From Kingdonia uniflora (lineage: Eukaryota; Streptophyta; Magnoliopsida; Ranunculales; Circaeasteraceae): a stretch of 64,000 bases of DNA. Both the position numbers and the translations under genes were made by a program. Under the pieces are notes generated by a model. That model was not told the origin of the DNA. It saw only the letters and a program-made list of their open reading frames with translations, and searched no databases. The stretch covers positions 2,232,001 to 2,296,000 of the forward strand of contig JACGCM010002114.1 in the NCBI GenBank assembly GCA_014058105.1, given 5' to 3'. This document shows positions 11,140-22,708 of this stretch, piece by piece (the stretch's first letter is position 1; every line of letters begins with the position of its first letter).

Positions 11140-11420
11140 TCAAATGTAAATTTCCAAAGAAACTTTAAGATAATAACAAAACCATTTGCTAGTGATAAAC
11201 ACAGAGATTGAGAACTGCCTTCCGGTGCTAACTAGCAGGAAATCCGTCTCTTTACCGATAGTTAGGTACTCTTCAAGGAGGTCCAGCATGTAAAGCATGT
11301 ACTGCTGTCACTTAGACCAAAACTTTTCGTCAACCTCTACATTGTGAGCAGATATGCAATTGTAGAGCTCAAGTGTAAGGGATTTTGGAACTTCAGACAG
11401 GAAATTGGTAATAGGCCTAC
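11140..11420 (-). pseudogene. Partial duplicate of the unknown gene
   Basis: The minus strand reads like the end of exon 1 of the gene at 9412-10306: LELYNCISAHNVEVDEKFWSK, a stop where that gene has W, then QQYMLYMLDLLEEYLTI. The flanking intron-like sequence (GCTAGTGATAAACACAGA) is also duplicated. The in-frame stop and missing 5' half make it non-functional. It shows that the T near 9763 is an insertion in the other copy. Confidence 0.75.
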
Positions 11421-11429
11421 AAGTTTCTA

Positions 11430-11610
11430 GTATTAGTTCTGAAAAAACCAATTTGTACCAAAGTATTTAGGGTAGGGAAAAATAGTTAGGGTTTATAAAA
11501 ATCAGTTCGGTGTTAGACTTCCTAGTATCAGTTAATTAGGGTTTATAAAAATTAGGGGAAAGTAATTAGGGTTTATAACAATTTGTACCAAAGTAATTAG
11601 GGTTTATATA
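11430..11610 (+). repeat. Short repeats of TTAGGGTTTATA
   Basis: TTAGGGTTTATA occurs four times between 11480 and 11610, with related TTTAGGGTAGGG at 11466. AATTTGTACCAAAGTA also occurs twice (about 11450 and 11580). The core resembles the plant telomere unit TTTAGGG and its promoter telo-box, but the copies are dispersed and not in tandem. Confidence 0.6.
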
Positions 11611-11958
11611 AACCAAAGAATTCAGAATCTGCTAAGCAACAACAAATATAGAAGAATATGTTTTTGTTAGAAAAATCTCATTCGATCTGTAAATTGGAAG
11701 GCGAAAAGAGGACAAGGTAATTAACTGAGATTTTTTCTAGCAAATAAAGATAAATTACAAGGTAAGAGAACGTTTCCCTACTCATAATAATAAACCCTAG
11801 AGAGGAAAAAAGAGAGATTAACTTACTATATCTATTTAATGAATCGACCTCGACTAAATTGGACTTCACCTCACCAATATTGACATTTCCTTCACTCTCA
11901 AATCGACCTGACGTGGACGTATCTATCTCGAAAGACGAGTTCAAAACTAATTGGTCTC

Positions 11959-12205
11959 TATTGAGGAATAATATAATTTAGCTTAACAGTTCTATATTGA
12001 GAGCAATTGAGAGAAAATAGGATTTCTTATTAACTGGATACTATTTCTCTTTACTTACTACAAAGAAAATTAACCCTCCAACAAAGGTTACCAATCCACT
12101 TAAACTCTCCCCATAAACCCTAAAGGCTTATGGGCTCGTTAGGAGTCCAATATGACACCCCAACCCAGTTGGGCTCCTAACTTGGGCTGGACCCAACTCC
12201 TAACA
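11959..12205 (-). repeat. copia 3' LTR
   Basis: On the plus strand it begins TATTGAGG and ends CTCCTAACA. On its own (minus) strand it starts TGTTAGGAG and ends CCTCAATA. It is preceded by TSD GTCTC. The 3' terminal CA is replaced by TA, judging from the exact TSD. Confidence 0.9.
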
Positions 12206-12215
12206 CTCCCCCTTC
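12206..12215 (-). other. Polypurine tract of the copia element
   Basis: The minus strand reads GAAGGGGGAG directly next to the 3' LTR (TGTTAGG), the standard plus-strand priming site. Confidence 0.85.
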
Positions 12216-12630
12216 GGGTGTTTCATACCATGACGACTTGCCTCATCAAAATCTCTGCCTAGCAAAACCCCCTTCGGCAAAAAGTTGTGCAAGAAAATAG
12301 TACAATCTTATGCCTTATATGGGTTGTGGACGCGAATATGTTGCCTCATCAAAACCTCCAGTCAGTAAAACCTCCTAGGATAAAAGCACTACTATAAGGA
12401 AAAAGAGTACACTACGCATCCATCCACGTTAGGCTGGGACTACTCCCCCTGAGATAATAAATCATGTAAACTTCGCATACTGATTCCGTGTACTAATCTC
12501 TTAAACGTAGAATATACAAGAGCCTTCATGAATAGATCAGCTAAGTTATCTTATGAATGGACTTGAACAACGTTGATCTCATTCGTCTACCGCAACTCAT
12601 GTATGTGGAAGAACTTTGGTAAAATGTGCT

Positions 12631-13797
12631 TCATTCTGTCACCTTTAATAAATCTGCCCTTGACTTGAACGATACAAGTTGTGTGTCTTCATAGAGAGTC
12701 GTCGGTTTATCTTGGATAAAACTCAGACCGTAACTCCCGTTGATGTGGTTGATCATAGACCGCAACCAGAAGCATTCTCTGCTAGTTTCATGTAGTGCAA
12801 TAATCTCCACGTGGTTCGAGGATGTAGCAACCATCGTCTGTTTCACTGATCTCCATGAAATTGTTGTATCTCTATACAAGAACACATAACCCGATTGTGA
12901 TCGGCCTTTATGTGGATTTGACAAATATCCTGAATTGGCGTATCCTATAATTTCTCATTTGTCAATTTGTAGATAGAATAGACCCCAGTCTTTCGTGCCG
13001 ATGAGATATCTCAGAATGTGCTTGATCCCATTCCAGTGCTTTTGGGTTGGTGCAGAACTATGGCGTGCTAAACAGTTCACTGCGAATGAGATATCGGGTT
13101 GAGTATACCCTGCTAAGTATAGCAAAACACTGATAGCTCCTAGATATGGTTTCTCAGGCCCTAGGAGTTTCTCCCCCTCGTCAGGAGGATGATAAATGCC
13201 CTTGTCCACATCCAATAAACGAACATGCACATGCGTCTTGGCATTGTGTGTCATATCCATACTGAAACATTTTATGATTCTCCCGGTATACGTCGCCTGA
13301 TGTACAATTATACCACGACCAAGATGTTCGATCTGCAAACCGAGACAAAATTTAGTCTTCCCAAGGTCTTTCATTTCAAATTCCTTCCCAAGGTATTCGA
13401 CAGCATTCGTCACCTCCCCCGGAGTTCTGATGATATTTAAATCGTCTACATAAACTGTAATAACGGCGAAACCAATATTCATTTTTTTGATAAAAATGCA
13501 TGGGCAAACAAGGTTATTTATAAAACCCTTGGCCTTTAAATATTCAGTCAGCCTGTTGTGTCACATGAGCCCTGATTGTTTTAGACCATACAATGACTTA
13601 TCCAGTTTTATTACGTAGGTACCCCGTGTGCCTAATATTGTCACTTCTGGAAGCTTAAACCCTTTTAGCTCCTTCATGTAGATCTTCATATCTAATTTCC
13701 CATATAGATATGCGGCAACTACATCCATAAGACGCATGTCTAGCTCATTCTCAACGACTGACAAACTGATCAAGTAACGGAACGTTATAGCGTCCAT
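12631..13797 (-). pseudogene. copia reverse transcriptase and RNase H
   Basis: 13561-13797 covers the start of the RT palm (MDVVAAYLYGKLDMKIYM, then SLYGLKQSG). 12955-13482 has the catalytic YVDD (ITVYVDDLNII) and the copia signature YLAGYTQPDISFAVN. 12631-12924 is RNase H (SGYVFLYRDTTISWRS, E in SNHVEIIALHE, D in TLYEDTQLV). Frames are separated by stops and shifts, so it is inactive. Confidence 0.9.
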
Positions 13798-14985
13798 GAC
13801 TAGAGAGTAAGTTTTATCAAAATTGATGCCAAGTCTTTAAGAAAAGCCCTGAGCAACTAGTCTTGCCTTGTACCTTACAATATCTCCAAGTTCATTAAGT
13901 TTCTGTACGAATACCCATTTATACCCGACAGGCCTGACATCTTGCCTAGGGACTATTGACCCAAACACTTTGCATTTAGCTAATGAGCTGAGCTCCGCAT
14001 TGATTGCAACCTCCCACTCTGGCCAATCTGTACGACTTTTATATTCGTCTACGGTAAGTGGTTCTGGATCATCATCCTCGATGGTGAGCGCAACAGCGAA
14101 AGTGAATACTTTGTCGACTACTACTTCTGAACGATCTCACATAGTACCATTAGAAACAAAGTTAATCGAGATCTCTCGATTATCATGTACATGTGCCTCA
14201 CCGGGCTTGTCTCCTAATGCTCCACGTTGATACGTAGCTACTATAGCCCTGTTGTGGGAGGTTCCATCCCCGATGGACCGACTACACCATTAGTCTTTTC
14301 TTTTAATGTACGATGTTTCTTAGCCTTCGGCTCAGTGTCTTTCTTTGCAGCGGGGAGTCCTCTCATGACGCGTGGCTTGGATTCATTAGTAGGTTGTACA
14401 CCAGTTCCCTGAACATCCAGTCGTGCAGGTGCATTACTTGCAGGTACATGCGTATTGGTTACTTTAGCAACATCATTGAATATATCTTACAATTCATTAG
14501 CGACCTGTTGTAAGTATATAATCCTCTGTACTTCTTCATCACCGTGATTGGCTAGGTGATCTAGATGAGACAATGATGGTGTATTCTAACTAATCTTGGA
14601 ACCATCCTCAGCATTAAATGTCATATCTCCCCCCAATGTTGGGAATATATTGTTTCATCAAAGTAACAATCTGCAAATCTCACAGTAAATGCATCGCTCG
14701 TAGTGGGTTCCAAGTATCGAATGATAGATGGTGAATCGTAACCCACATACGTTGGGGCCCCATCTTCGTATATTGTGGTAGTGCAATCGGCACCTGTACG
14801 GAACATCTAAATGTTCGTATATGGGAGACACCGGGCACCGACCCAATTACTAGTTGCAATGGGGAATATTGATTATTGGTTGTTGGACGAATTATAATCA
14901 GGGTGCTAGCATGCAGAATTGTATGGTCCCACGCAGTAGCCGGAAGCTGAGATCGTAATAACAGTAGCCTAGCGATTAACTATAA

Positions 14986-15252
14986 TCACTTGATTAGATT
15001 CTCCGCCATTCCATTTTGGGTATGGACATGGGGTACTAGATGCTCAACATCTATCCTATTAACCGTACAATAATCAAGAAAAGCTTTTGAGGTAAACTCG
15101 TCAGCGCCGTCAAATCTCACAGATTTGATCGGGTGATCCGGGAAATGAACCCGCAATCGGATAATCTGGGCAAACAGCATTGGAAGCGCCATATTCCTAG
15201 ACGATAAGAGGCAAACGTCCGACCATCTCACAGATGCGTCGATTAAGACCAT
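14986..15252 (-). pseudogene. copia integrase core fragment
   Basis: The minus strand reads VRFDGADEFTSKAF, the region of the second catalytic aspartate, and then HTQNGMAENLIK with the catalytic glutamate, spaced as in copia integrases. The first aspartate lies in VLIDASVRW (usual VDDYSR), changed by mutation. The linker to RT (13798-14985) is decayed; 14621-14846 may be the integrase C-terminal region (GPNVCGL, DCYFDET). Confidence 0.8.
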
Positions 15253-15624
15253 ATAGTATTTGAACGGACCACTATGTAGATGGATTGGTCCACATATGCC
15301 TCCATGTATATGTTAGAGAAAGGCTGGAGACTTCAACTCCATCTTGGTCTTACTAGGTTGGACTATAAGCTTTCTCTGAGAGCAGACGTTATATGGGAAA
15401 TCTTGCAAAATTTTGATCATCTTTCCCGTGAGTAAATGTCTAGAGGTATTATTAATATTTTTTTTCATCATTATTTGTCCAGGATGTTCGAAACGATCAT
15501 GCCAAATCTTAAATATTTTATCTTGTAACGGAGAAAAATTAGTGATTGCATATGTTTCGACATGCCTGAAGGCAGTAGAATAAAGCTATAAGGAATACAT
15601 TGGACACCGTTCCAATATAAGTTT

Positions 15625-15984
15625 TTAACCGTTAAGTGAATAGGTGATGCATAAAATTTGATTATCATCATTTCCTATCGTATTGACTTGATAACCGTTA
15701 TCATGTATGTCCTTAAAGCTTAGTAAATTCTCGGGAGATTTACTAGCAAACAACGCGGTCTGGATACTCAGTATCGTACCGTTAGGGAGTAATAGCGTGG
15801 CGCTCCCTAGGCCCTCTATGATACTGGCTGACCCAGTAACAGTGTAAATGTCCCCGACATACGCGGTCAAGTGCGAGAAATACTTTTTATCTCGAAGGAT
15901 CGAGTGTGTGGTACCAATGTCTTCTAGATATGTGTCGCGACTCGTCTTATTATCAATTAGTGCTCTATAGGCAGAAAGATCCAT
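15625..15984 (-). pseudogene. copia aspartic protease region
   Basis: The minus strand reads YLEDIGTTHSILRDKKYF where active copia proteases have a DSGA/DSGT-type site, so the catalytic motif is changed. The next part (LLLPNGTILSIQTALFASKSPENLLSF) matches the copia region before the pre-integrase domain. Confidence 0.7.
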
Positions 15985-16242
15985 GGGTGACCTGTATATA
16001 TAGAAGATTAAAATCTATATATGACAAATTAACTACTATCCCAAGCAATAATTTGTATAATCAGTATTTATAACGAAATAAAATCTCATGTATGTCACGA
16101 GCACATTATTAAAATATAAGTGATATGTTTCTAACATAATCAAATATACTGATAAAAAGAAGTAAATCAAGTCTATACTAGAAAAGAAACTATTAGTGCT
16201 CTCTACTATAACATCACATATCTACTGAGAAATTGTTACAGA

Positions 16243-17212
16243 TTACTTCGTATGTTGATCCATGCTGGTATCAGTGTCGTCGAATAAGTCTGACGTTGTA
16301 AACTCTACAGGGGCGGAGTTAGTGTCAACAACTGTATGGTGGGTTTGGACTCGGTAACATGTAACCACCCGGGGTGTATGGCATTCCCGTGCCCAGTATC
16401 CTGTGCCACCGCAGTTAAAGCAAGTAGATCCCTGATCTGTCTTCTTCTCCTTCTTCACATCTCCTGGTGTCCTAGATTTCTTAAATCCCTTACCTCTCCT
16501 AGGGAAAAAAGGGTTTCTGGTTCCCGCCCTTCCTACTTTCCTGGTATCCTCCCCTACCCCTTCCATATCTTCGTCCCTGACGTGCAGAGTTATTTCCCCG
16601 AAATTGAACATTATTTGATACAGACAATGACACACTCCTAGAAGGCCGCATAATATGATTATTCATCAAAAGTTTATCATTCTGCTCAGAGAGAAACAGT
16701 GCCTGAATCAAGACTTCATGAGTCATCAAGTTTACTCACCGATATTGCCTCTGAAACATAATATTAACATGGATAGTTGATAGAGTCTTTTCTTCTATTT
16801 CAGCATTATTGACTTTCCTCTCATACAACTCAAGTGTAGAAGTAATTTTATAGACTGCTGAGTTGTAATCAGCGACCATCCTAAAATCTTGAAACCTAAG
16901 GTTGTTTCATTGGTGTATCGCCTTAAGGAGCATAATGGTCTTTTGCTGACCATAACAACCCTTTATGTTTACCCATAAGTTGAATGACTCAACCTTGTTA
17001 AGGTATTTAGTCTTCAGGTCATCTTGAATATGATGACAGAGAATAAACAAAGCATTTACTTTTTCCATAAGATCTTCCTTGTTGCCAATGACGATGGTCT
17101 TCTGCAGACCAAGAGACTTTAAGAACAAGTCATCGCTAATGCACCAAGTGAGGTAATTGGCTCTAGTGAGCAGCAATGGCGGAAATTCAATATTTTTAAG
17201 TTTCACAGACAT
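16243..17212 (-). pseudogene. copia gag with altered zinc knuckle
   Basis: The start is taken as ATG 17212 (MSVKLKNIEFPPLL), preceded by an in-frame TTG at 17224. 16907-17212 is the UBN2-type gag N-terminus (LTRANYLTWC). 16243-16635 contains the zinc knuckle CFNCGGTGYWAREC, in which the histidine of the CCHC set is tyrosine. The frame is broken between 16640 and 16907. Confidence 0.8.
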
Positions 17213-18169
17213 CTGTTTATGCAAAATATAGATTGTAATTAGTGATAATTCTTGTTAAACATATCAAATATATTAAAGACAGATCATAATATTTAGAATA
17301 ACGAGAAATAAATGATTCTTAATCATATTATAGTTGAACCATGTTCATATTCTAAAACTTATGAAATTCTTTTATAATAATTAAATCCCAATTTCACACC
17401 ATAAAAATGACGATCTTAATCTTAGGTGTGCGTTTTAATATAATCTTAGCCAAAATTGCTATTCAAAATCACTAGATGTGTATGTTTCTTATTCTGAGAA
17501 CTAGGGTGTTCTAAGCCCTCAAGTTCTATAAAAGTCTGTATATTCTAGCCAAATAACCCTATTTACTATGAATATGAGGGGTATTAGATATTTAGCTGAC
17601 AAGTGGTCTCACCTTAAAGTCTGTTGGGTTCACAAGATAGGTTGATTATGTCTGTCTTTAAACTAATATTCTAGGGTACTATAGGTTGCTATAAGTGCTT
17701 ATATACCTCCAAATATTATCATATAACATATAATTGTACTCTGATACGGAAAATTAGTTCCTCAAATACCAAGTTTTTAGAAATAAGACTAAGTTAATTT
17801 CTAATTGAGCTCCGATTATTTATCTTTGACAATTAACTAGGATTTAGATATGACTCCTAGTCGTATTCTAAATTAGTCTTAGTTTCGTATTATCTTTGAT
17901 CCCGAGATCATGATAATTAGTATCCTAGGGGCATACCACTAATATCTTATTAGCTATCGTAAGATACTTAAATAGGTATTAATCTATTTACTTATATCCT
18001 ATATAAGTGAGTGAGTATTCCTATACAAGGCACCTATTTCCAAAAAAAAATTAAAATATTTTTCATAAAAAATATATTAAAAATGGGTCCTCTACGGGGT
18101 AGGTCGAGTCAATAGGAATTTTTCAAAAAATATTGACTCGATTTGACCAAAAATTAGGCTATTTATTTC

Positions 18170-18445
18170 CAATTCAGTGTCTGAACCGGTCCTGGACCAG
18201 TCTGACTCGGCCTGGGTCAAGGCCTGGACCGGGTTGGCCGGTCTGGACCAGTTTGACCCGGTTATACTTGCCCCATACGTGTCTGTCACACGTACCCCGC
18301 ACGTGACTGCCACACGTGTCTGTCACACGTACCCCGCATGTGACTGCCACACGTGTCCCACACGTGCCTGCCATGTGTCAATCCGGTAACCGGTCTGGTG
18401 TCACTCTAGTGACTGCCACGTGTCCTCGACACGTGTCACTGCTGA
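18170..18445 (-). repeat. GC-rich leader of the copia element with six CACGTG boxes
   Basis: In an otherwise AT-rich area this tract repeats the phrases GACTGCCACACGTGTC and TGTCACACGTACCCCGC. The palindrome CACGTG occurs at about 18300, 18313, 18350, 18361, 18417 and 18430. Next to it, 18180-18260 repeats CTGGACCAGTYTGACYCGG. CACGTG is the core of plant G-boxes and ABA-response elements bound by bZIP and bHLH factors. It lies between the 5' LTR and gag, downstream of the expected transcription start. Confidence 0.7.
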
Positions 18446-18933
18446 CATTAGCACAAGAGATAATGATGACGTCATCAAGAAATAAATATAAAATAATATT
18501 TTATTTGCTGATGCATCATGACCTAAAATTGTTATTTTTGGCCATGAAACTGCCTAGTTTCAACATCACTTTTTCGGTAATTGGAACATCTCTCTGAGAC
18601 GTGCCATATACCGTTGGAAAGCTCGTGGGATAGGCTACCTAAAAAAATTAGTCTCGCCTCTATCCGATGTCCATAGAGAAAGAAAATTTTGTTTGAAAAC
18701 AACCTTTAATCAAAGGTCAAAATTACCAAATATTGTTATTTTTAATCCGAAAAAAATAGGTAAAAATACTTATAATCTATATTCATATATCATATATCAT
18801 AGATTAGAGAGAAATTAAATCTAAATTTGAAAATATTTAAATACCTCTCCTAATCGCAAGAATTCCCTAAAAACGTTGATTTTGGAGAGTGTTTTCTTCT
18901 CCTCTTGATCCACTAGCTTACGTATTGATGACG

Positions 18934-19181
18934 TATTGAGGAATAATATAATCTAGCTTAATAGTTCTATATTGAGAGAAATTGAGAGAAGAGAAGATTT
19001 CTTATTAATTGGATACTATTTCTCTATACGTACTACAAAGAAGAGTAACCCTACAACAAAGGTTACCAATCCTACTTAAACTCTCCCCATAAAACCTAAA
19101 GGCATATGGGCTTGTTAGGAGTCCAATATGGCACCCCAACCTAGTTGGGCTCCTAGCTTGGGCTGGACCTAACTCCTAATA
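18934..19181 (-). repeat. copia 5' LTR
   Basis: Second LTR, about 92% identical to 11959-12205. It ends CTCCTAATA (one base changed from TAACA) and is followed by TSD GTCTC. Confidence 0.9.
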
Positions 19182-19186
19182 GTCTC

Positions 19187-20047
19187 TACTAACTAATACT
19201 TTGTCACACATCTACACCTACATCGAAGTATAAGGTATTTAATCAATTTTAATTTCTTTAGGTCAATTTACTCTAAATTCAAGAAAGATCTAGAGAATCC
19301 CATGTCTACAAAATAATTTCAATTTCTTTAGATCAATTTACTCTAAACATTTTAACACTTACAAGATTTTCACAACCTTTAAAACTTCAAGTGCTTATGG
19401 GTTATGACGCTTTTTACTGGTTAAAATATTTATCACATAAATGACAGTTGCATCCTACTTTTGAGTTGTTTTTCAAAATTCAAATAAAGGGAGTGAAGAG
19501 ATGCCTTATATGCATTTAACTGGCATTTATGTAAAACAATAAGAAATAGAAAACAAAATAACAACAAATAGAAAACATAATTTTTATCCAACAAAAATTA
19601 AAAGATAATTGCATCCCACAAAAAATTAAAAATCAAGGACACTAAACTTGAATACCAGACAAAGAATCTGGAACAGGTGACGTCTCCTTCTTCACATACT
19701 ACATGAAGTATGTTGTGTTTGGATTTAGACTCCTTCGGGATTAAAACAATCTCTCTCTGGTTTTATAAAATGAAAGTTTTTTCTCTCTCTCTTTCTGCAA
19801 TTTTTTTTCTTTAAGGGTAAAAATTGTTTTTGAAAAGAAAGAGGGGAGGTATTTATATCAACCCTCGATAACCGCTGCTTTTTGATGAGGGTACGTGTCA
19901 GCCGCCCTCGGTTTCTCAACCAAGGTGTTATTTATTCTCCTCTAATCAGACAACTCACCCCTCTTGGAAACCAAACCTCTCTCTTTATTATACCCCTTCA
20001 TACTTTTCAAAATAGACAAATCTTTCTCTTTCCTACTCATCTATTCT
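19187..20047. other. Intergenic stretch
   Basis: AT-rich. The reverse strand has pyrimidine/purine runs (CTCTCTCTCTTTC near 19780). No gene recognised. Confidence 0.4.
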
Positions 20048-20401
20048 TTAGAGTCTCTCAAGATGATAGCATGCTCTAATTAGTTCATCATCCCAAGCAC
20101 ATAGAAAATCGTATTGCTTGTCGAGTTTGTTTTCCCTAACTTTTAACCACTGTTCTTTTTTCTTTAACTTCCTCCTAAGTTTCCTTGCTTTTCTCACAAC
20201 AAATTTGCTTCGAGTACATAGATATTCGAACTCTTGTTGATAGAAATTCAATAATAAGTCACTACTCCGCTTCAAATTACCTAACTCAATCAGATAACAA
20301 TTCTTAGAATAGCTAAGTGACTTATCAAACCTCAGACCTTTGAAAAAATCTACCCCAACATCCATCTTAACATTCCTAGTATATTCTTTGTACCTAGCCA
20401 T
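20048..20401 (-). CDS. Unrecognised small basic ORF, 117 residues
   Basis: It opens with a true ATG at 20401 and ends at TAA 20048. The middle is strongly basic and probably helical (FVVRKARKLRRKLKKKEQWLK), and the end is WDDELIRACYHLERL. A helical, possibly coiled-coil protein is plausible, but no family is recognised and nothing shows expression. It may be an exon of a larger gene with 20571-20888, or chance. Confidence 0.25.
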   Translation of the reverse strand: MARYKEYTRNVKMDVGVDFFKGLRFDKSLSYSKNCYLIELGNLKRSSDLLLNFYQQEFEYLCTRSKFVVRKARKLRRKLKKKEQWLKVRENKLDKQYDFLCAWDDELIRACYHLERL

Positions 20402-20570
20402 CTTGTAACAAAAAGATCATAAATATTTATAGAATTTGAACGACAATAACAAGGAGAACTAAATTTCAAAATTTAGAGTCTTTAACAAATTACCTAAAAA
20501 TGTGGAACATATTCGGGAAATCAATACTACATTATTACATTTATTCAAATGAATACACAATGTCAACGAA

Positions 20571-20888
20571 CTATACAAAATTCGAGTATTCAAAAGTAAT
20601 TGCATTTGGAACAACCAAGATGTCCAGTTGCACCACATGGAATAACTTCACATTAATTTTGTAGTTTTTTTTATCTTCATCAACTATTTCATCCAGAGCA
20701 ATCTCTCGAGTTGTAGAATCAGTAATCAAGCCTTGAAATACAATACACCAAAAATGGCGATCGACCTCAATCTGCTTCTCTTCTTTACTCAAACCCTCAA
20801 TCTTCAAATGAGAGTTCGGTAGTTCATCTTCATAAGGAAGAAGTCCAAAAAATCTCTCGCGAAGTTCAGCAATTTTAATAGCCAACAA
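20571..20888 (-). CDS. Unrecognised ORF without ATG, 105 residues
   Basis: The frame has no ATG at its start; the first codon is TTG after a TGA. It could only be an internal exon or a remnant. It is acidic (LPYEDELPNSHLKIEGL, TTREIALDEIVDEDKK) and otherwise unrecognised. It lies upstream of 20048-20401 on the same strand and could belong to the same former gene. Confidence 0.2.
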   Translation of the reverse strand: MLAIKIAELRERFFGLLPYEDELPNSHLKIEGLSKEEKQIEVDRHFWCIVFQGLITDSTTREIALDEIVDEDKKNYKINVKLFHVVQLDILVVPNAITFEYSNFV

Positions 20889-21255
20889 TCATTCAGTAGT
20901 ATGACGAATACGTTGAGAACAGTTTCTCACCATGATTACACACAAAAATAATTGAACCTATCAATCTATTTATAGATCTCAAATAATAGATATTATTGAA
21001 TCACGGATATCAAGGGATAAGAAGAAATTAATAGTAAATTTTGACAGCTGGCGTATTTATCTAAACAATTATCAATGCCTTTTACAAACAGATTACAGAT
21101 CGATTACACAAGACAACAAATCGAGGAACAACAAAATTTTAAAAACAAAAACAGTTTGATCCAAATTCAAATTTTATTTATAAAAATAAAATTACTGGGT
21201 GCACATAATACCAGCAGCCTAATCTTCCTTAAAAAATAGCCTACTTCACAAGTCG
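20889..21255. other. Stretch without recognised features
   Basis: AT-rich sequence between the small ORFs and composite repeat copy B. Nothing recognised. Confidence 0.4.
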
Positions 21256-22420
21256 CCTGAGACAATCCCTGCGCTCCTGAGCTGTCTTGAAAATGTAGTG
21301 GAACCAGAACATATGAAAATAATCACTGTCCGCCACCTCAACTTCATCCTCCCTCATGCCATGGTAAGTTGGAGGAACAGGGATAGGAGTTTCATCAAAC
21401 AATGATTGGTTTCCGAAATATTGAAGCTAGAGCTCATGAATCTTGGCTAATAAGCAGTTTTCATGGGTTTAAGCTCTGGTAGTCACCATGATTTACAGTG
21501 AATGATGCTAGCATTTGGAGAAGCATGAAAAGGTATTTATATACATATCTGCATTAATAAATGAACATTAATATATGAACATAATTAGCATTAAAGACTT
21601 AAACTCATGAAAATCGCAATAGTCGAGTAACGAATATATACCGAAGGTCTAGATTCAACAGCCAAATTCAAATATCAATTTACAAGAAAGAAGCTCGATG
21701 ATGAACTTTTCAACTCAAGACACTTGTGCCTTTAGTTGAGAGGAACCTATCCATCGAGCTACTTCCACAACGAACCACCAACATGCCAGACTCATGCAAA
21801 ACTTAAAGAGCATACATCTTAATGGCGTTGATACCTGACGTGGATCAAACTTTCAAAGAGTAATGAAGAATAAGTTAAGGTCACCTGTCCCACGAATTAG
21901 CAGTTATAGGAACTGCAGTCGAAAGCTCCACCACTAATTCCACTATTCCAGGAGGACGTGTTGTTATCCACAACCTAGGGAGAAGTTCTATAAATAGGTC
22001 ATGAGTGAGAGATAACAAATAGTTTTTGGGGGGATAGAAAAACACTCACTCCATTTACGAAAGCACTGATCTTTTGTAACTAGTAATATCCAAGCAATAA
22101 AGTAATTCTTCTGAATCCTCAAACCAAGGCCGTGGTTTTTACCAATTCAGAGATTTTTACACTAATTTTGTGCCATTTAAATTACTTGTTTACAATTGTT
22201 TGTGTTTTAGGTACATTTGGTGTAAGAGACTAATTCGAGCTAGGAATTTAAGTCTTTACAAGTACCTTGTTAGTTTTGAGCACATTGGTGGCATCTACAA
22301 TGTCGGGTGCATGACATTGGGCACTAAGTGGAACTGTATTTATAGGATCAGGGATAGACGACATACTCAAATTTGTCGTACTAAGAGGAACTCCATCTAT
22401 ACGTTCAAAGCTACAATTTG

Positions 22421-22708
22421 CACCACTTAGTACAACTGTTTTGAGAGATTTCGTGCAAAGTGGTTACGTATAATCTGGAGCACTAAGTACAAATGTTTCT
22501 AGAGTTTCCGTGCCAAGTGGTTGCGTATAGTCTGGAGCACTGAGTACAAATGTTTCAAGAGCTTTTGTGCCAAGTGGTTGCGTATAGTCTGGAGCACTGA
22601 GTACAAATGTTTTAAGAGCTTTCGTGCCAAGTGGTTGTGTATAGTCACGAGCAATGAGTACAAATGTTTCAAGAGATTCCGTGCCAAGGGGCTGCATATA
22701 GTCCGTTG
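22421..22708. repeat. 57-bp tandem repeat, about five units
   Basis: Units read like GAGCACTGAGTACAAATG followed by TTT(C/T)AAGAGCTTT and GTGCCAAGTGGTTG. On the minus strand the period is 19 codons, with the recurring DYTQPLGTKALETFVLSAP kept open over 84 codons (22464-22718). Copy A has a single unit at about 4410-4467. Confidence 0.9.

Larger units (their letters stand above)
11959..19181 (-). mobile_element. Ty1/copia LTR retrotransposon, complete but decayed
   Basis: LTRs lie at 11959-12205 and 18934-19181. The 5-bp target duplication GTCTC is present on both sides (11954-11958 and 19182-19186). Coding order on the minus strand is gag, protease, integrase, RT, RNase H, the copia order. 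The polypurine tract GAAGGGGGAG adjoins the left (3') LTR. By hand the LTRs differ at about 20 of 247 positions plus one indel, about 8%, so the insertion is old. Frames are broken by stops and shifts. The long 5' leader (17230-18930) contains a G-box array. No typical tRNA-Met primer site is seen after the 5' LTR. Confidence 0.92.

Noticed and set aside
18177..18597. Overlapping frames on both strands in the GC-rich leader (Thr/Cys/His-rich translations)
   Set aside because: They are by-products of the CACGTG tandem repeats; open on several frames at once and without any known motif.
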